Assembly (NCBI RefSeq): GCF_001715295.1
Contig: NZ_MDKB01000003.1
Location: 178,211-242,210 of the forward strand
Source of the DNA: Streptomyces griseus
GTDB lineage: Bacteria; Actinomycetota; Actinomycetes; Streptomycetales; Streptomycetaceae
Direction of reading: 5' to 3'
DNA: 64,000 nt
The notes under the pieces are model-generated. The model ran no database searches. It was not told the origin of the DNA and saw nothing but the letters and a program-made list of their open reading frames with translations. A program made the position numbers and the translations under genes. This document shows, piece by piece, positions 1 through 11,030 of this stretch (its first letter is position 1; the number at the start of each line of letters is the position of its first letter).

Positions 1-1
1 C

Positions 2-1531
<1,530 letters not shown>

Positions 1532-1611
1532 GCGATACGGTTGACCGGGGTACGGGTCCTTCACCGGACGCGTGCCCCGGTTCGTCGTTTACGGTTCGTG
1601 GGAGGACGTAC

Positions 1612-2238
1612 ATGGGTTTCCAGGACACCCCCGAGGAGTGGCAGGTCACCGCGACGGCGACCCCCTTCACCGGCAACAAGACCAGCGTCCGCACCGACGA
1701 CGTGGTGATGCCCGACGGCAGTGTCCACAGCCGCGACTACCAGGTGCACCCGGGGTCGGTCGCCGTGCTCGCGCTCGACGAGGACGGCAGGGTCCTCGTC
1801 CTGCGGCAGTACCGGCACCCGGTGCGTCACAAGCTGTGGGAGATCCCGGCCGGGCTCCTCGACGTCCCCGGCGAGAACCCGCTGCACGCCGCCCAGCGCG
1901 AGCTGTACGAGGAGGCCCACGTCAAGGCCGAGGACTGGCGGGTGCTGGCCGACGTCTACCCCACCCCGGGCGGCTGCGACGAGGCGGTCCGCATCTTCCT
2001 CGCCCGCGACCTCTCCGAGGCGGAAGGGGAGCGCTTCGAGGTCGCCGAGGAGGAGGCCGACATGGAGCTGGCCCGCGTGCCCCTGCAGGAGCTCGTACGG
2101 GGGGTGCTCGCCGGAGACCTGCACAACAACTGCCTGGTGGTGGGCGTCCTCTCGCTGACCGCGGTACTCGCGGGCGACGGGGTGGACTCGCTGCGCCCGG
2201 CCCAGGCGCCGTGGCCCGCCCGGCCGTTCGAGGTCTGA
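1612..2238 (+). CDS. NUDIX hydrolase, ADP-ribose pyrophosphatase type
   Basis: Predicted NUDIX hydrolase of the ADP-ribose/nucleoside-diphosphate-sugar pyrophosphatase group, 208 aa. The fold is recognisable from LAVLALDE-type beta strands and a NUDIX box: a glycine before LLDVPGENPLHAAQ, then REL-x-EE (RELYEEAHV). A proline-rich loop (YPTPGGCDEAV) downstream of the box is typical of ADP-ribose pyrophosphatases. ATG 1612 is chosen because GGAGGA lies about 6 bases upstream; the frame stays open far upstream inside pyrG but without a start site. ADP-ribose turnover would fit with the NAD genes 10 kb downstream, but that link is inference. Substrate is not proven by sequence. Confidence 0.9.
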   Translation: MGFQDTPEEWQVTATATPFTGNKTSVRTDDVVMPDGSVHSRDYQVHPGSVAVLALDEDGRVLVLRQYRHPVRHKLWEIPAGLLDVPGENPLHAAQRELYEEAHVKAEDWRVLADVYPTPGGCDEAVRIFLARDLSEAEGERFEVAEEEADMELARVPLQELVRGVLAGDLHNNCLVVGVLSLTAVLAGDGVDSLRPAQAPWPARPFEV

Positions 2239-2480
2239 CCGGGCCCGTCGCCCGGTGGGCCCGGGACTCCGGGGGCCGCCGACCCGGGTCGCCCCTTCCC
2301 GGTCTGCCTCTCCACGGCCCCGTGGGGCCGTCCGGGCGTCCGATCGTAAGAAATGCTGATCCGATCGAGGGATCCGTCAGCCGCGCTCGGCCGTGATCGT
2401 CCGCACCACTGAACTACGCTCGAAAGGCCCCGACCGGAGTTCCGGCGGGCAACCGCGTGCAGCGAAGTGGAGCGTGGCTC

Positions 2481-4553
2481 GTGACCGATCAGGCGGTGGA
2501 CACCAGCGGCCCGGCCGGAACGGCGGGAACGGCGGGGACCGAGGTACCGTCCGGCGCGAACCCTCCCCAATTCTTCGGCCGCCGAAGAGAGTTGAAAGCC
2601 CTTCAGGCGGACGTCGAGCATGCCGGACTCGACACCCTGGCCGGCCGCAAAGCCGCACGCGCCCGGGTCCTGCTGATCGCCGGACGACCCGGATCCGGAC
2701 GGACCGCGCTCGCCGCCGAGCTCGTCCGCCGGCTCGGCGAACCGGGCGACCACCCCGACGGCGTGTACCGGGTCGGACTCACCGAGCCCGGCGGTGAGCG
2801 GGTCCCCGCCGAGCGCGCCGCCCGCGGACTCCTCGACCTCCTCTCGATCGCCGCCCCACCCGGCGCGGACGAGGACGAGCTCTCCGAAACGGTCCGCCGG
2901 GCCTTCGCCGGACGCCGGGCCCTGATCCTGCTCGACGACGCGGCCGACGCCGAACAGGTCGATCCGCTGCTGCCCGACAACCCGGACTGCCTGGTCGTCG
3001 CCACCTCGACCGGGCCGCTCACCGGGATCCCGGGCGTCCGCCCGTGCACCCTGGGTGGCATGGACGCGGGCTCCGCCGTCGAGCTGCTCGCCCGCACCAT
3101 CGGCCAGGTCCGCGTCACCGTGGATCCGCGGACCGCCGAGGCCCTGGCCGAGGAGTGCGAGGGCCAGCCGGCCGCCCTGGTACTGGTCGCCGGCTGGCTC
3201 GCCGCCCGTCCGGGCGCGTCGGTCGCCGATGCCACCAGGCGGCTGCGCGAGCTCCCCGGCGACCCGGAACAGCCCTCCGGCACCCGGCCGCTGGCCCGCG
3301 CCTTCCGCCTGGTCCACGACACGCTGCCCGCGGCCTCGGCCCGGATACTGCGACTGCTCGCCCTCGCACCCGCCGGACTGGCCGACGCCCACACCGCCTC
3401 GGCGCTGGCCGGGTGCTCCGTGTCGGCGGCCCGGACGACGATGGACGACTTCGTGTCGTACGGGCTGCTGCGGACCAACGGCGCGGGGCTGCCCCAGTAC
3501 GAAGTCCCCGGCTGCCTCGCCCCGTTGCTGCGGGCGGTCCTGGAGGAACGGGAGCGGCCGGCCGAGATCCAGCTCGCCCGGGCCAGGATGCTGGAGCGGA
3601 CCGTGCGTCAGCTCCAGGCCTGCCGGGCGATCACCGATCCTGAGGGCTCCCCGGCCCGCCGCAGGCTCGCCGGGCTGCCGCGCTCGCTGCGCTTCCCGCA
3701 CCCGGAGTCCGCGGCCGAGTGGCTGCGCATGCGCCAGCCCGCCCTGCTGGCCTCCGCCCGGCTCGCGGTCCGCGACGGTGACCTGGACACCCTGGCCCGC
3801 CGGCTGGTGGCCGCGCTCGTCCGCGCCCTCGCCGCGCACCGGGGCACCGAGGACGCGGCGCCCGAGCTGTACGGACTGCACGGGCTGGTCCTCGACGTGG
3901 CCGAGCGTCGCGAACTGCCCCGGGAGAAGGCCGCGGCTCTGCTGAACCTCGCCGACCTCGACGCCAGGACCGGCCGGACCCGGGAGGCGCTGGCCCGCTA
4001 CCGGGCGGCCCTCGACGCCGGGCGCGCGGCCGGTGACCTGTACGCGACCGGGCGCGCCATGGAATCCGTGGGCGGTGCCTACGCGGAGCTGGGCGACTTC
4101 AACCGGGCCTCCGACTGGTACGGCCGCGCCCTCGCCCAGCGGCTCGCGCAGGGGGAGCGGGCGGACGAGGCGCGCCTGTACGGCCGCCTGGGCGCCGTGC
4201 ACGCCTACGCCGGGCGCTACGGCGAAGCCCTGCGGAGCTGGCGGGCCGCGGCGGCGGGGTACCGGCGGCTCGGGGACCTGCCCGCCCAGGCGCGCGCGCT
4301 GAGCGAGGCGGCGCGGGTCCAGGAGTACGCGGGCCGGCCGCAGGAGTCGCTGCACACCTGCCGCGAGGCGGTCGAGCTGGCCCGCCGGGCGGGTGAGGTG
4401 CGGCTGCAGGCGGCCCTGGAACTGAGGCTGGCGGACACGCTGGACCGGCTGGGCGACCCGGCGGCGGCCGGACTGCACAGGTCAGCGGCCGACAGATTGC
4501 TGGGAGACGAGGCCCCGGCCTACGAAATCCGTAGTCCTTCCGCTGAAAGTTAA
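2481..4553 (+). CDS. NB-ARC-like ATPase with C-terminal TPR repeats
   Basis: Protein of 690 aa with an STAND/NB-ARC-like organisation: an FFGRRRELKAL motif at residues 31-41 (the usual entry to AfsR-type ATPase domains), a Walker A variant GRPGSGRT at 68-75 in which the invariant lysine is arginine, a Walker B ILLDD at 149-153, a middle winged-helix-like region, and about four tetratricopeptide repeats between residues 490 and 660 (ALARYRAALDAG, ASDWYGRAL, ALRSWRAAAAGY and so on). It lacks the SARP DNA-binding domain of AfsR. GTG 2481 is preferred because GTGGAG lies 8 bases upstream; an upstream ATG at 2457 is in frame. Function unknown; a signalling or scaffolding role is inferred from the architecture. 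Confidence 0.85.
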   Translation: MTDQAVDTSGPAGTAGTAGTEVPSGANPPQFFGRRRELKALQADVEHAGLDTLAGRKAARARVLLIAGRPGSGRTALAAELVRRLGEPGDHPDGVYRVGLTEPGGERVPAERAARGLLDLLSIAAPPGADEDELSETVRRAFAGRRALILLDDAADAEQVDPLLPDNPDCLVVATSTGPLTGIPGVRPCTLGGMDAGSAVELLARTIGQVRVTVDPRTAEALAEECEGQPAALVLVAGWLAARPGASVADATRRLRELPGDPEQPSGTRPLARAFRLVHDTLPAASARILRLLALAPAGLADAHTASALAGCSVSAARTTMDDFVSYGLLRTNGAGLPQYEVPGCLAPLLRAVLEERERPAEIQLARARMLERTVRQLQACRAITDPEGSPARRRLAGLPRSLRFPHPESAAEWLRMRQPALLASARLAVRDGDLDTLARRLVAALVRALAAHRGTEDAAPELYGLHGLVLDVAERRELPREKAAALLNLADLDARTGRTREALARYRAALDAGRAAGDLYATGRAMESVGGAYAELGDFNRASDWYGRALAQRLAQGERADEARLYGRLGAVHAYAGRYGEALRSWRAAAAGYRRLGDLPAQARALSEAARVQEYAGRPQESLHTCREAVELARRAGEVRLQAALELRLADTLDRLGDPAAAGLHRSAADRLLGDEAPAYEIRSPSAES

Positions 4554-4687
4554 TGCTTTGTAAGGCTGGACAGCGCGAAGTCCTTCATTAATGATGGCTC
4601 TGCCGCACCATCCTGCGGTGTCTCCCCTTATGCTTGGTTCATATCGGTTTACCCCGTCATGTCCGAGCTACCTCCGAGCCAAAGGCC

Positions 4688-5812
<1,125 letters not shown>

Positions 5813-5845
5813 GCGGTCAACGCTTCCCGTCAACCTCGCGCGTCC

Positions 5846-5874
5846 GGCCGGACCTTGCTCAGCAGGGTCCGGCC
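5846..5874 (+). terminator. Rho-independent-type hairpin after ald
   Basis: Inverted repeat GGCCGGACCTTGCT / AGCAGGGTCCGGCC, 14 bp with one G-T pair and a one-base centre (the folded loop will be a little larger), 34 bases past the ald stop. There is no U-tract, as usual in Streptomyces. Confidence 0.65.
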
Positions 5875-5981
5875 GCACGTGTGCCGGGCCCTTCGCGCGG
5901 CCCCCGCCCGACGTGCCGGAGGCGTGACTCCCCGCCCGGCCGGCACCCCCGCGAAAGACCTTCGCCACCCGTCCCGCACCC

Positions 5982-6012
5982 TTGACAGACCGGTGCGCGA
6001 TTGCCGACACAT
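5982..6012 (+). promoter_or_regulatory. Possible promoter upstream of the parA-scpAB operon
   Basis: A perfect -35 hexamer TTGACA lies at 5982-5987. Candidate -10 boxes 18-19 bases further on (GACACA/ACACAT) are poor, so this is tentative. A second weak pair is TTGCTG (6036-6041) with TAGAGT (6060-6065). Together with the ald terminator these are the only signals I see in the 328-base gap 5813-6140. Confidence 0.3.
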
Positions 6013-6140
6013 CGGGCCGGGTCCGGCGGATTGTGTTGCTGCGAACCGGTGACACGCCATAGAGTCGCCAATCGTCGGCATGGTGCCACGCTGACCTATC
6101 GATAAGTTTCCTGGTCACATCCAAGGAGGTAAGACGACTT

Positions 6141-7301
6141 GTGAATGAGTCGACAATTACTCCCGGGGGTGGTCAACCAGGGATGCCTGCACGGGGTCTG
6201 AGCCCGATCGGGCTCGAAGCTGTCGGCTCCGTCGCTGTCCGCACCTTCGCCACCCACCAGCACATGACGACAGCCCCCCAGATGATGGACGGCCTACACG
6301 TGAACGCCATGGCCGGCAACGAAAGTGGCCGAGATACCGCCCACTTCGCCGACTTCGCCGAGGTGCCCGAGGGGCACTTCTACGACCCCGACGCCGAGTA
6401 CGAGCCCGATCCCGAGTACGCGGCCACCCTCGCGCCCGACGCCGCCCGCCAGCGCCGCGAGCGGATCGGCCCGACCGGCCGCCCGCTGCCGTACTTCCCG
6501 ATCCCCGGGCCGCTGAACGAGCACGGCCCCGCGAAGATCATCGCGATGTGCAACCAGAAGGGCGGCGTCGGCAAGACCACGTCGACCATCAACCTGGGTG
6601 CCGCGCTCGCGGAGTACGGACGACGCGTCCTGCTCGTCGACTTCGACCCGCAGGGAGCCCTGTCGGTCGGCCTCGGGGTCAACCCGATGGAGCTCGACCT
6701 CACGGTCTACAACCTGCTCATGGAGCGGGGCATGGCCGCCGACGAGGTCCTGCTGAAGACCGCCGTGCCCAACATGGACCTCCTGCCCAGCAACATCGAC
6801 CTCTCGGCCGCCGAGGTGCAGCTGGTGAGCGAGGTGGCCCGCGAGTCGACGCTGCAGCGCGCCCTCAAGCCGCTGCTGGCCGACTACGACTACATCGTGA
6901 TCGACTGTCAGCCCTCGCTCGGCCTGCTCACGGTGAACGCCCTCACGGCCGCACACAAGGTGATAGTCCCGCTGGAGTGCGAATTCTTCGCGCTGCGCGG
7001 TGTGGCGCTGCTCACGGAGACCATCGAGAAGGTCCAGGAGCGGCTCAACCCGGAACTCGAACTCGACGGCATCCTCGCGACCATGTACGACTCCCGCACC
7101 GTGCACAGCCGGGAGGTGCTCGCGCGCGTCGTCGAGGCCTTCGACGAGCACGTCTACCACACCGTCATCGGCCGCACGGTGCGTTTCCCGGAGACCACGG
7201 TCGCCGGCGAGCCCATCACCACGTACGCGTCCAACTCGGTCGGTGCCGCCGCCTACCGCCAGCTCGCCAGGGAGGTGCTCGCCCGGTGTCACGCCGAGTG
7301 A
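6141..7301 (+). CDS. ParA-family ATPase with long N-terminal extension
   Basis: ParA/Soj-type deviant Walker ATPase, 386 aa. KGGVGKTTSTINLGAAL (residues 140-156) is the deviant P-loop with the signature lysine, followed by LLVDFDPQG and the switch-like IVIDCQPSLG. About 130 residues precede the ATPase core, low in predicted structure and rich in Ala, Asp and Pro. Start GTG 6141 is fixed by a strong AAGGAGGT at 6123-6130. It is not next to a parB or oriC, so it is an orphan ParA rather than the chromosomal segregation ATPase; the following gene overlaps it by 16 bases and encodes a ribbon-helix-helix-like protein. A role in chromosome organisation is suggested by the downstream scpA and scpB. 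Confidence 0.92.
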   Translation: MNESTITPGGGQPGMPARGLSPIGLEAVGSVAVRTFATHQHMTTAPQMMDGLHVNAMAGNESGRDTAHFADFAEVPEGHFYDPDAEYEPDPEYAATLAPDAARQRRERIGPTGRPLPYFPIPGPLNEHGPAKIIAMCNQKGGVGKTTSTINLGAALAEYGRRVLLVDFDPQGALSVGLGVNPMELDLTVYNLLMERGMAADEVLLKTAVPNMDLLPSNIDLSAAEVQLVSEVARESTLQRALKPLLADYDYIVIDCQPSLGLLTVNALTAAHKVIVPLECEFFALRGVALLTETIEKVQERLNPELELDGILATMYDSRTVHSREVLARVVEAFDEHVYHTVIGRTVRFPETTVAGEPITTYASNSVGAAAYRQLAREVLARCHAE

Positions 7302-7879
7302 GTCTGCCGGGGGCCGACGAGCTGTTCCGCACCACCGGGGGCATGGGCCTCCAGGCCTCCTCCCCGGCCGACCGGCGACGCAAGGCGAACGGCGAGGCCC
7401 GGGTGCCCCCACCGGCCGGGGCGGGCGAACCGGCGGCGGAGGCGACGGGACCCGGCGGGAACCCGGGTGCGAGCGGTGGCACGTCCGCCGCCCCCGCACC
7501 GGAGGAGCACTCCGCGGCGGACGCCGGCGACGGCGGTTCGCGCGGCCGGAGCGAGGGGGGCGAGCGGCCCGCGGCGCCGCAGCCCCGCACCGCGCCGCAG
7601 GAGGCGGCCCCCACGGTCCAGCAGCAGCGCACGCGTGGCGGCGGACGGGGCGCGAACCGCCGGCCCAGCGGCCGCGAACGCCACGACGAGAAGATCACCG
7701 TGTACGTGTCGGCCGAGGAACTCATGGACCTGGAGCACGCGCGGCTGGTGCTGCGGGGCGAACACGGCCTGGCCGTCGACCGCGGGCGCATCGTCCGCGA
7801 GGCCGTCGCCGTGGTCCTCGCCGACCTGGAGTCGCGGGGCGACGCGAGCATCCTCGTACGGAGACTGCGGGGCCGCTGA
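7286..7879 (+). CDS. Putative ribbon-helix-helix DNA-binding partner of ParA
   Basis: 197-aa protein with about 130 disordered residues rich in Pro, Ala, Gly and Arg, then a compact C-terminal module: KITVYVSAEEL (beta strand), MDLEHARLVLRGEHG (helix), DRGRIVREAVAVVLADLE (helix). Strand-helix-helix with this polarity is the layout of ribbon-helix-helix (CopG/ParG-like) repressors; the assignment is from pattern only. The GTG at 7286 has GGGAGGT about 10 bases upstream and overlaps the end of parA, so the two are translationally coupled. That makes it a plausible DNA-binding adaptor for the orphan ParA, as in plasmid parAG-type systems. Conserved in Streptomyces as far as I recall, but without a named function. 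Confidence 0.8.
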   Translation: MSRRVSLPGADELFRTTGGMGLQASSPADRRRKANGEARVPPPAGAGEPAAEATGPGGNPGASGGTSAAPAPEEHSAADAGDGGSRGRSEGGERPAAPQPRTAPQEAAPTVQQQRTRGGGRGANRRPSGRERHDEKITVYVSAEELMDLEHARLVLRGEHGLAVDRGRIVREAVAVVLADLESRGDASILVRRLRGR

Positions 7880-7969
7880 CCGGCGCGGCGCCGGTAGCCT
7901 GCCTGGACGGGCCGCCGAAACGGCGGCCCGGCCGCCGCCCGGCCCCGCCGCACCCCTGGACCTCAGCAC

Positions 7970-9091
7970 ATGCCGACTGCCGACGACCCGCCCCGCCCGG
8001 CCCGCCGCGCCCTCGGCCGGGGGCCTGCAAGCCGGGCCGCGCCGGAGGCGTGGGAGCCCGGCGCGGCTGCCGAGGTTCCGGAGGCCGCCGTTCCTGAGGT
8101 ACCGGCGGCCCGGGCGCACCCCGGAGAGCCCGGAGCGGCCCCAGCGGCTCCCGGCGCGGCTCCCGAGGTACCTGCGGTCTCCGAGGCCCTTCCCGGGCCC
8201 GGGAGGCCCCCTGAAGCCCCGGAAGCCCCCTCCGCCCGGGGAGCCCCGGATGCCGCCGTCGACGGTGCGGACGCGGCCGCCGGCGACGGGCGGTTCACCG
8301 TACGGCTGGTCAACTTCGAGGGCCCCTTCGACCTGCTCCTCCAACTGATCTCCAAGCACAAGCTCGATGTGACGGAAGTCGCGCTGTCCAGGGTCACCGA
8401 CGACTTCATGGCCCACATCCGGGCCATGGGACCGGACTGGGACCTCGACCGGACGACGGAGTTCCTCGTCGTGGCCGCCACCCTGCTCGATCTGAAGGCA
8501 GCCCGGCTGCTGCCCACCGCCGAGGTGGAGGACGAGGCGGACCTCGCCCTCCTGGAGGCGCGGGACCTGCTCTTCGCACGGCTGCTGCAGTACCGCGCCT
8601 ACAAGCGGATCGCGGAGATCTTCAGCGACCGGCTCGACGCGGAGTCCCGCCGCTACCCCCGTACGGTGGGGCTCGAGCCCCACCACGCGGAACTGCTGCC
8701 CGAGGTCGTCATCGGTATCGGCCCGGACGGCTTCGCCCGGCTCGCGGTCAAGGCGATGCAGCCGAGACCCAGGCCGCAGGTGTACGTCGACCACATCCAC
8801 GCCCCCCTGGTCAGCGTCCGCGAACAGGCCGCGATCGTGGTGGCGCGGCTGCGGGCGGAGGGCGAGATCGGCTTCCGGGCGCTCACCGAGGACGCGGCGG
8901 ACACGCTCACCGTCGTCGCCCGCTTCCTTGCGCTCCTGGAGCTCTACCGGGAGAAGGCCGTCACCCTCGACCAGGAGGAACCCCTCGGCGACCTCCTGGT
9001 GCGCTGGGCGGGCGGCGAGGAGACGGAACCGCTGGTGACGGACGAGTTCGACCAAGAGGCGCGCGAGACACGGGAGGACGTGGACGCATGA
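7970..9091 (+). CDS. scpA: Segregation and condensation protein A
   Basis: ScpA, the kleisin subunit that bridges SMC heads in the SMC-ScpA-ScpB condensin. Core ScpA sequence runs from FTVRLVNFEGPFDLLLQLI (about residue 106) to the C-terminal winged helix (residues 295-350). About 100 residues of Pro/Ala/Glu-rich, repetitive sequence (several PEVPA-like units) precede it; typical bacterial ScpA has a much shorter N-terminus. The length of 373 aa therefore reflects the tail. ATG 7970 is the only good start near the 5' end. It overlaps scpB by ATGA. Confidence 0.95.
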   Translation: MPTADDPPRPARRALGRGPASRAAPEAWEPGAAAEVPEAAVPEVPAARAHPGEPGAAPAAPGAAPEVPAVSEALPGPGRPPEAPEAPSARGAPDAAVDGADAAAGDGRFTVRLVNFEGPFDLLLQLISKHKLDVTEVALSRVTDDFMAHIRAMGPDWDLDRTTEFLVVAATLLDLKAARLLPTAEVEDEADLALLEARDLLFARLLQYRAYKRIAEIFSDRLDAESRRYPRTVGLEPHHAELLPEVVIGIGPDGFARLAVKAMQPRPRPQVYVDHIHAPLVSVREQAAIVVARLRAEGEIGFRALTEDAADTLTVVARFLALLELYREKAVTLDQEEPLGDLLVRWAGGEETEPLVTDEFDQEARETREDVDA

Positions 9092-9738
9092 GTGAGGACG
9101 ACGGACTGCGGGGGAGCGGGGTGGCCGCCCTTCCCCTGAAGCCCGCGCTGGAGGCGGTCCTCATGGTCGTCGACGAGCCCGCCACCGAGGAGCACCTCGC
9201 CAAGGTCCTCGCGCGGCCCCGCAGGGCCGTCGCGGACGCGCTGCGGGAGCTGGCCGACGAGTACACCGTCCAGCGGCGCGGGTTCGATCTCCGGCTGGTC
9301 GCCGGGGGCTGGCGCTTCTACACCCGCCCCGCGTACGCGGAGGCGGTCGAGGGCTTCGTCCTGGACGGCCGGCACGCCCGGCTCACCCAGGCGGCACTGG
9401 AGTCCCTCGCGGTGGTCGCCTACCGGCAGCCGGTGAGCCGTTCGAGGGTCTCGGCGGTGCGCGGAGTGAACTGCGACGGCGTGATGCGGACCCTGCTCCA
9501 GAGGGGTCTGGTCGAGGAGGCGGGCGCGGAACCCGAAACAGGTGCGATCCTGTACAGGACGACGAACTACTTTCTGGAGCGCATGGGCCTGCGAGGCCTG
9601 GACGAGCTCCCGGAGCTCGCGCCCTTCCTCCCGGAGGCGGACGCGATCGAGGCTGAGACGCTAGAGGGTGTGCCGTCGTTCGATCCGGACGCACCGGACA
9701 CCCCGGATACTCACGCACACGACAAGACGGATTTTTGA
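9088..9738 (+). CDS. scpB: Segregation and condensation protein B
   Basis: ScpB, the dimeric winged-helix (kite) partner of ScpA in bacterial condensin. Recognised by LKPALEAVLMVVDEPAT at the N-terminus, ALESLAVVAYRQPVSR, and the second winged helix ending in YRTTNYFLERMGLRGLDELP. 216 aa. The start ATG sits in the ATGA overlap with scpA, and the stop overlaps the start of rluB (TGATG), so translation is coupled through the three genes. Confidence 0.96.
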   Translation: MSEDDGLRGSGVAALPLKPALEAVLMVVDEPATEEHLAKVLARPRRAVADALRELADEYTVQRRGFDLRLVAGGWRFYTRPAYAEAVEGFVLDGRHARLTQAALESLAVVAYRQPVSRSRVSAVRGVNCDGVMRTLLQRGLVEEAGAEPETGAILYRTTNYFLERMGLRGLDELPELAPFLPEADAIEAETLEGVPSFDPDAPDTPDTHAHDKTDF

Positions 9739-10898
9739 TGCGAAGCAGTGGCAGGAACAGCGGAAGCGGCAGCGGCGGCAACAGTGGCGGCCGCAGCGGT
9801 GGTGGCGGCCGGAGCGCCAGGAACAACGCCGGCACCGGCAGGAACAGCAACCCGAACCCCCGGGTCTCCGGCTCCGGGCGCGACGACAAGCAGGAGCAGC
9901 GCCCCCGCCGGCCCCGCCCCGAGGAGCGCCGCTACGACGTGGGCTCCGACAAGCCCGGCGGCGGCGACGGCGGCCCCCGCAAGGGCCGGGGCGCGGCGGC
10001 ACGTGGCGGAGCCAAGGGCGGCCCGAAGCCGGCGCAGAACGTGAGCAAGGGCGGACGCCGGGTGGGCGCCCCGTCCCGCCCCCGTGAGCTCGACGCCAAG
10101 ATCGAGCAGCGCAACCGCGACCGGTACGCGGAGAAGCCCGAGATCAGGACGCCGAAGACGCATCCGGGCGCCGAGCAGGAGGGCGAGCGTCTGCAGAAGA
10201 TCCTCGCCCGCGCCGGCATGGGCTCGCGCCGGGCGTGCGAGGAGCTGATCGAGCAGGCCCGTGTCGAGGTCAACGGCGAGATCGTCCTGGAGCAGGGCAA
10301 GCGCGTCGACCCGCAGAAGGACGAGATCAAGGTCGACGGCCTGACCGTCGCGACCCAGTCCTATCTCTTCTTCGCGCTCAACAAGCCCGCCGGCGTGGTC
10401 TCCACGATGGGCGACCCGGACGGCCGTCAGAACCTCGGGGACTACGTGAACAACCGCGAGACGCGGCTGTTCCACGTCGGCCGGCTCGACACGGAGACCG
10501 AGGGCATCATCCTGCTCACCAACCACGGCGAGCTGGCCCACCGGTTGACGCACCCGAAGTACGGCGTGAAGAAGACGTACCTGGCAGCCATCCAGGGGCC
10601 GCTCCCACGCGACCTGGGCAAGCGGCTCAAGGACGGCATCCAGCTCGAGGACGGGTACGCCCGCGCCGACCACTTCCGGGTGGTCGAGAACACCGGCAAG
10701 AACTACCTGGTCGAGGTGACCCTCCACGAGGGCCGCAAGCACATCGTCCGCCGGATGCTGGCCGAGGCCGGCTTCCCTGTCGACCGGCTGGTGCGCACGT
10801 CCTTCGGGCCGATCCCGCTCGGTGACCAGAAGTCCGGCTGGCTGCGCCGTCTGACCAACACCGAGGTCGGCATGCTGATGCGTGAGGTCGGCCTGTAG
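9738..10898 (+). CDS. rluB: 23S rRNA pseudouridine synthase (RluB type)
   Basis: RsuA/RluB-family pseudouridine synthase acting on 23S rRNA helix 89 (position assigned from family knowledge). Order: about 150 residues of Gly/Arg/Asn/Ser-rich basic tail, an S4 RNA-binding domain (RLQKILARAGMGSRRACEEL), then the catalytic domain with the nucleophile Asp in GRLDTETEGIILLTNHG. The rRNA-binding S4 plus a long basic tail is common in actinobacterial members. ATG 9738 was preferred over the TTG one codon earlier. A strong terminator follows at 10918-10968, so this gene ends the parA-scpAB-rluB run. Confidence 0.95.
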   Translation: MRSSGRNSGSGSGGNSGGRSGGGGRSARNNAGTGRNSNPNPRVSGSGRDDKQEQRPRRPRPEERRYDVGSDKPGGGDGGPRKGRGAAARGGAKGGPKPAQNVSKGGRRVGAPSRPRELDAKIEQRNRDRYAEKPEIRTPKTHPGAEQEGERLQKILARAGMGSRRACEELIEQARVEVNGEIVLEQGKRVDPQKDEIKVDGLTVATQSYLFFALNKPAGVVSTMGDPDGRQNLGDYVNNRETRLFHVGRLDTETEGIILLTNHGELAHRLTHPKYGVKKTYLAAIQGPLPRDLGKRLKDGIQLEDGYARADHFRVVENTGKNYLVEVTLHEGRKHIVRRMLAEAGFPVDRLVRTSFGPIPLGDQKSGWLRRLTNTEVGMLMREVGL

Positions 10899-10917
10899 CC
10901 CGTCCCCGCTCCCGAAC

Positions 10918-10968
10918 GGCCCGCGGCCGGTTCCTGGTTCGTTTTCGACCGGGAACCGGCCGCGGGCC
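10918..10968 (+). terminator. Strong terminator after rluB
   Basis: 21-bp stem (left arm GGCCCGCGGCCGGTTCCTGGT, one wobble pair) with a 9-base loop TCGTTTTCG, ending in TTTCG. It separates the parA-rluB operon from the NAD operon. Confidence 0.85.
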
Positions 10969-10985
10969 TTTCGCGGTGGCCGTTT

Positions 10986-11016
10986 CTTCTTTATAGTCAG
11001 TGTGACCATAAAGAAG
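10986..11016 (+). promoter_or_regulatory. 31-bp palindrome, candidate NrtR operator
   Basis: Arms CTTCTTTATAGTCA and TGACCATAAAGAAG flank a GTG spacer: 14 bp arms with a single mismatch. It ends one base before the AAGGAGGT of pnuC and contains TATAGT (10992-10997), a good -10 hexamer, so a bound repressor would block transcription of pnuC-nadR-nrtR. NrtR family operators are palindromes with GTCA/TGAC cores, and nrtR is the third gene of this operon; the assignment to NrtR is inference from these two facts. Confidence 0.7.
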
Positions 11017-11030
11017 AAGGAGGTGGCGTG

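Noticed and set aside
1956..4478. Very long minus-strand open frame opposite the NUDIX and TPR genes
   Set aside because: Gln/Gly/Pro-rich antisense artefact of GC-rich coding DNA; no family pattern, and both sense genes are well supported.
5813..7900. parS sites near the ParA gene
   Set aside because: No GTTTCACGTGAAAC-like sequence is visible around the gene, so it was not called the chromosomal ParABS locus.
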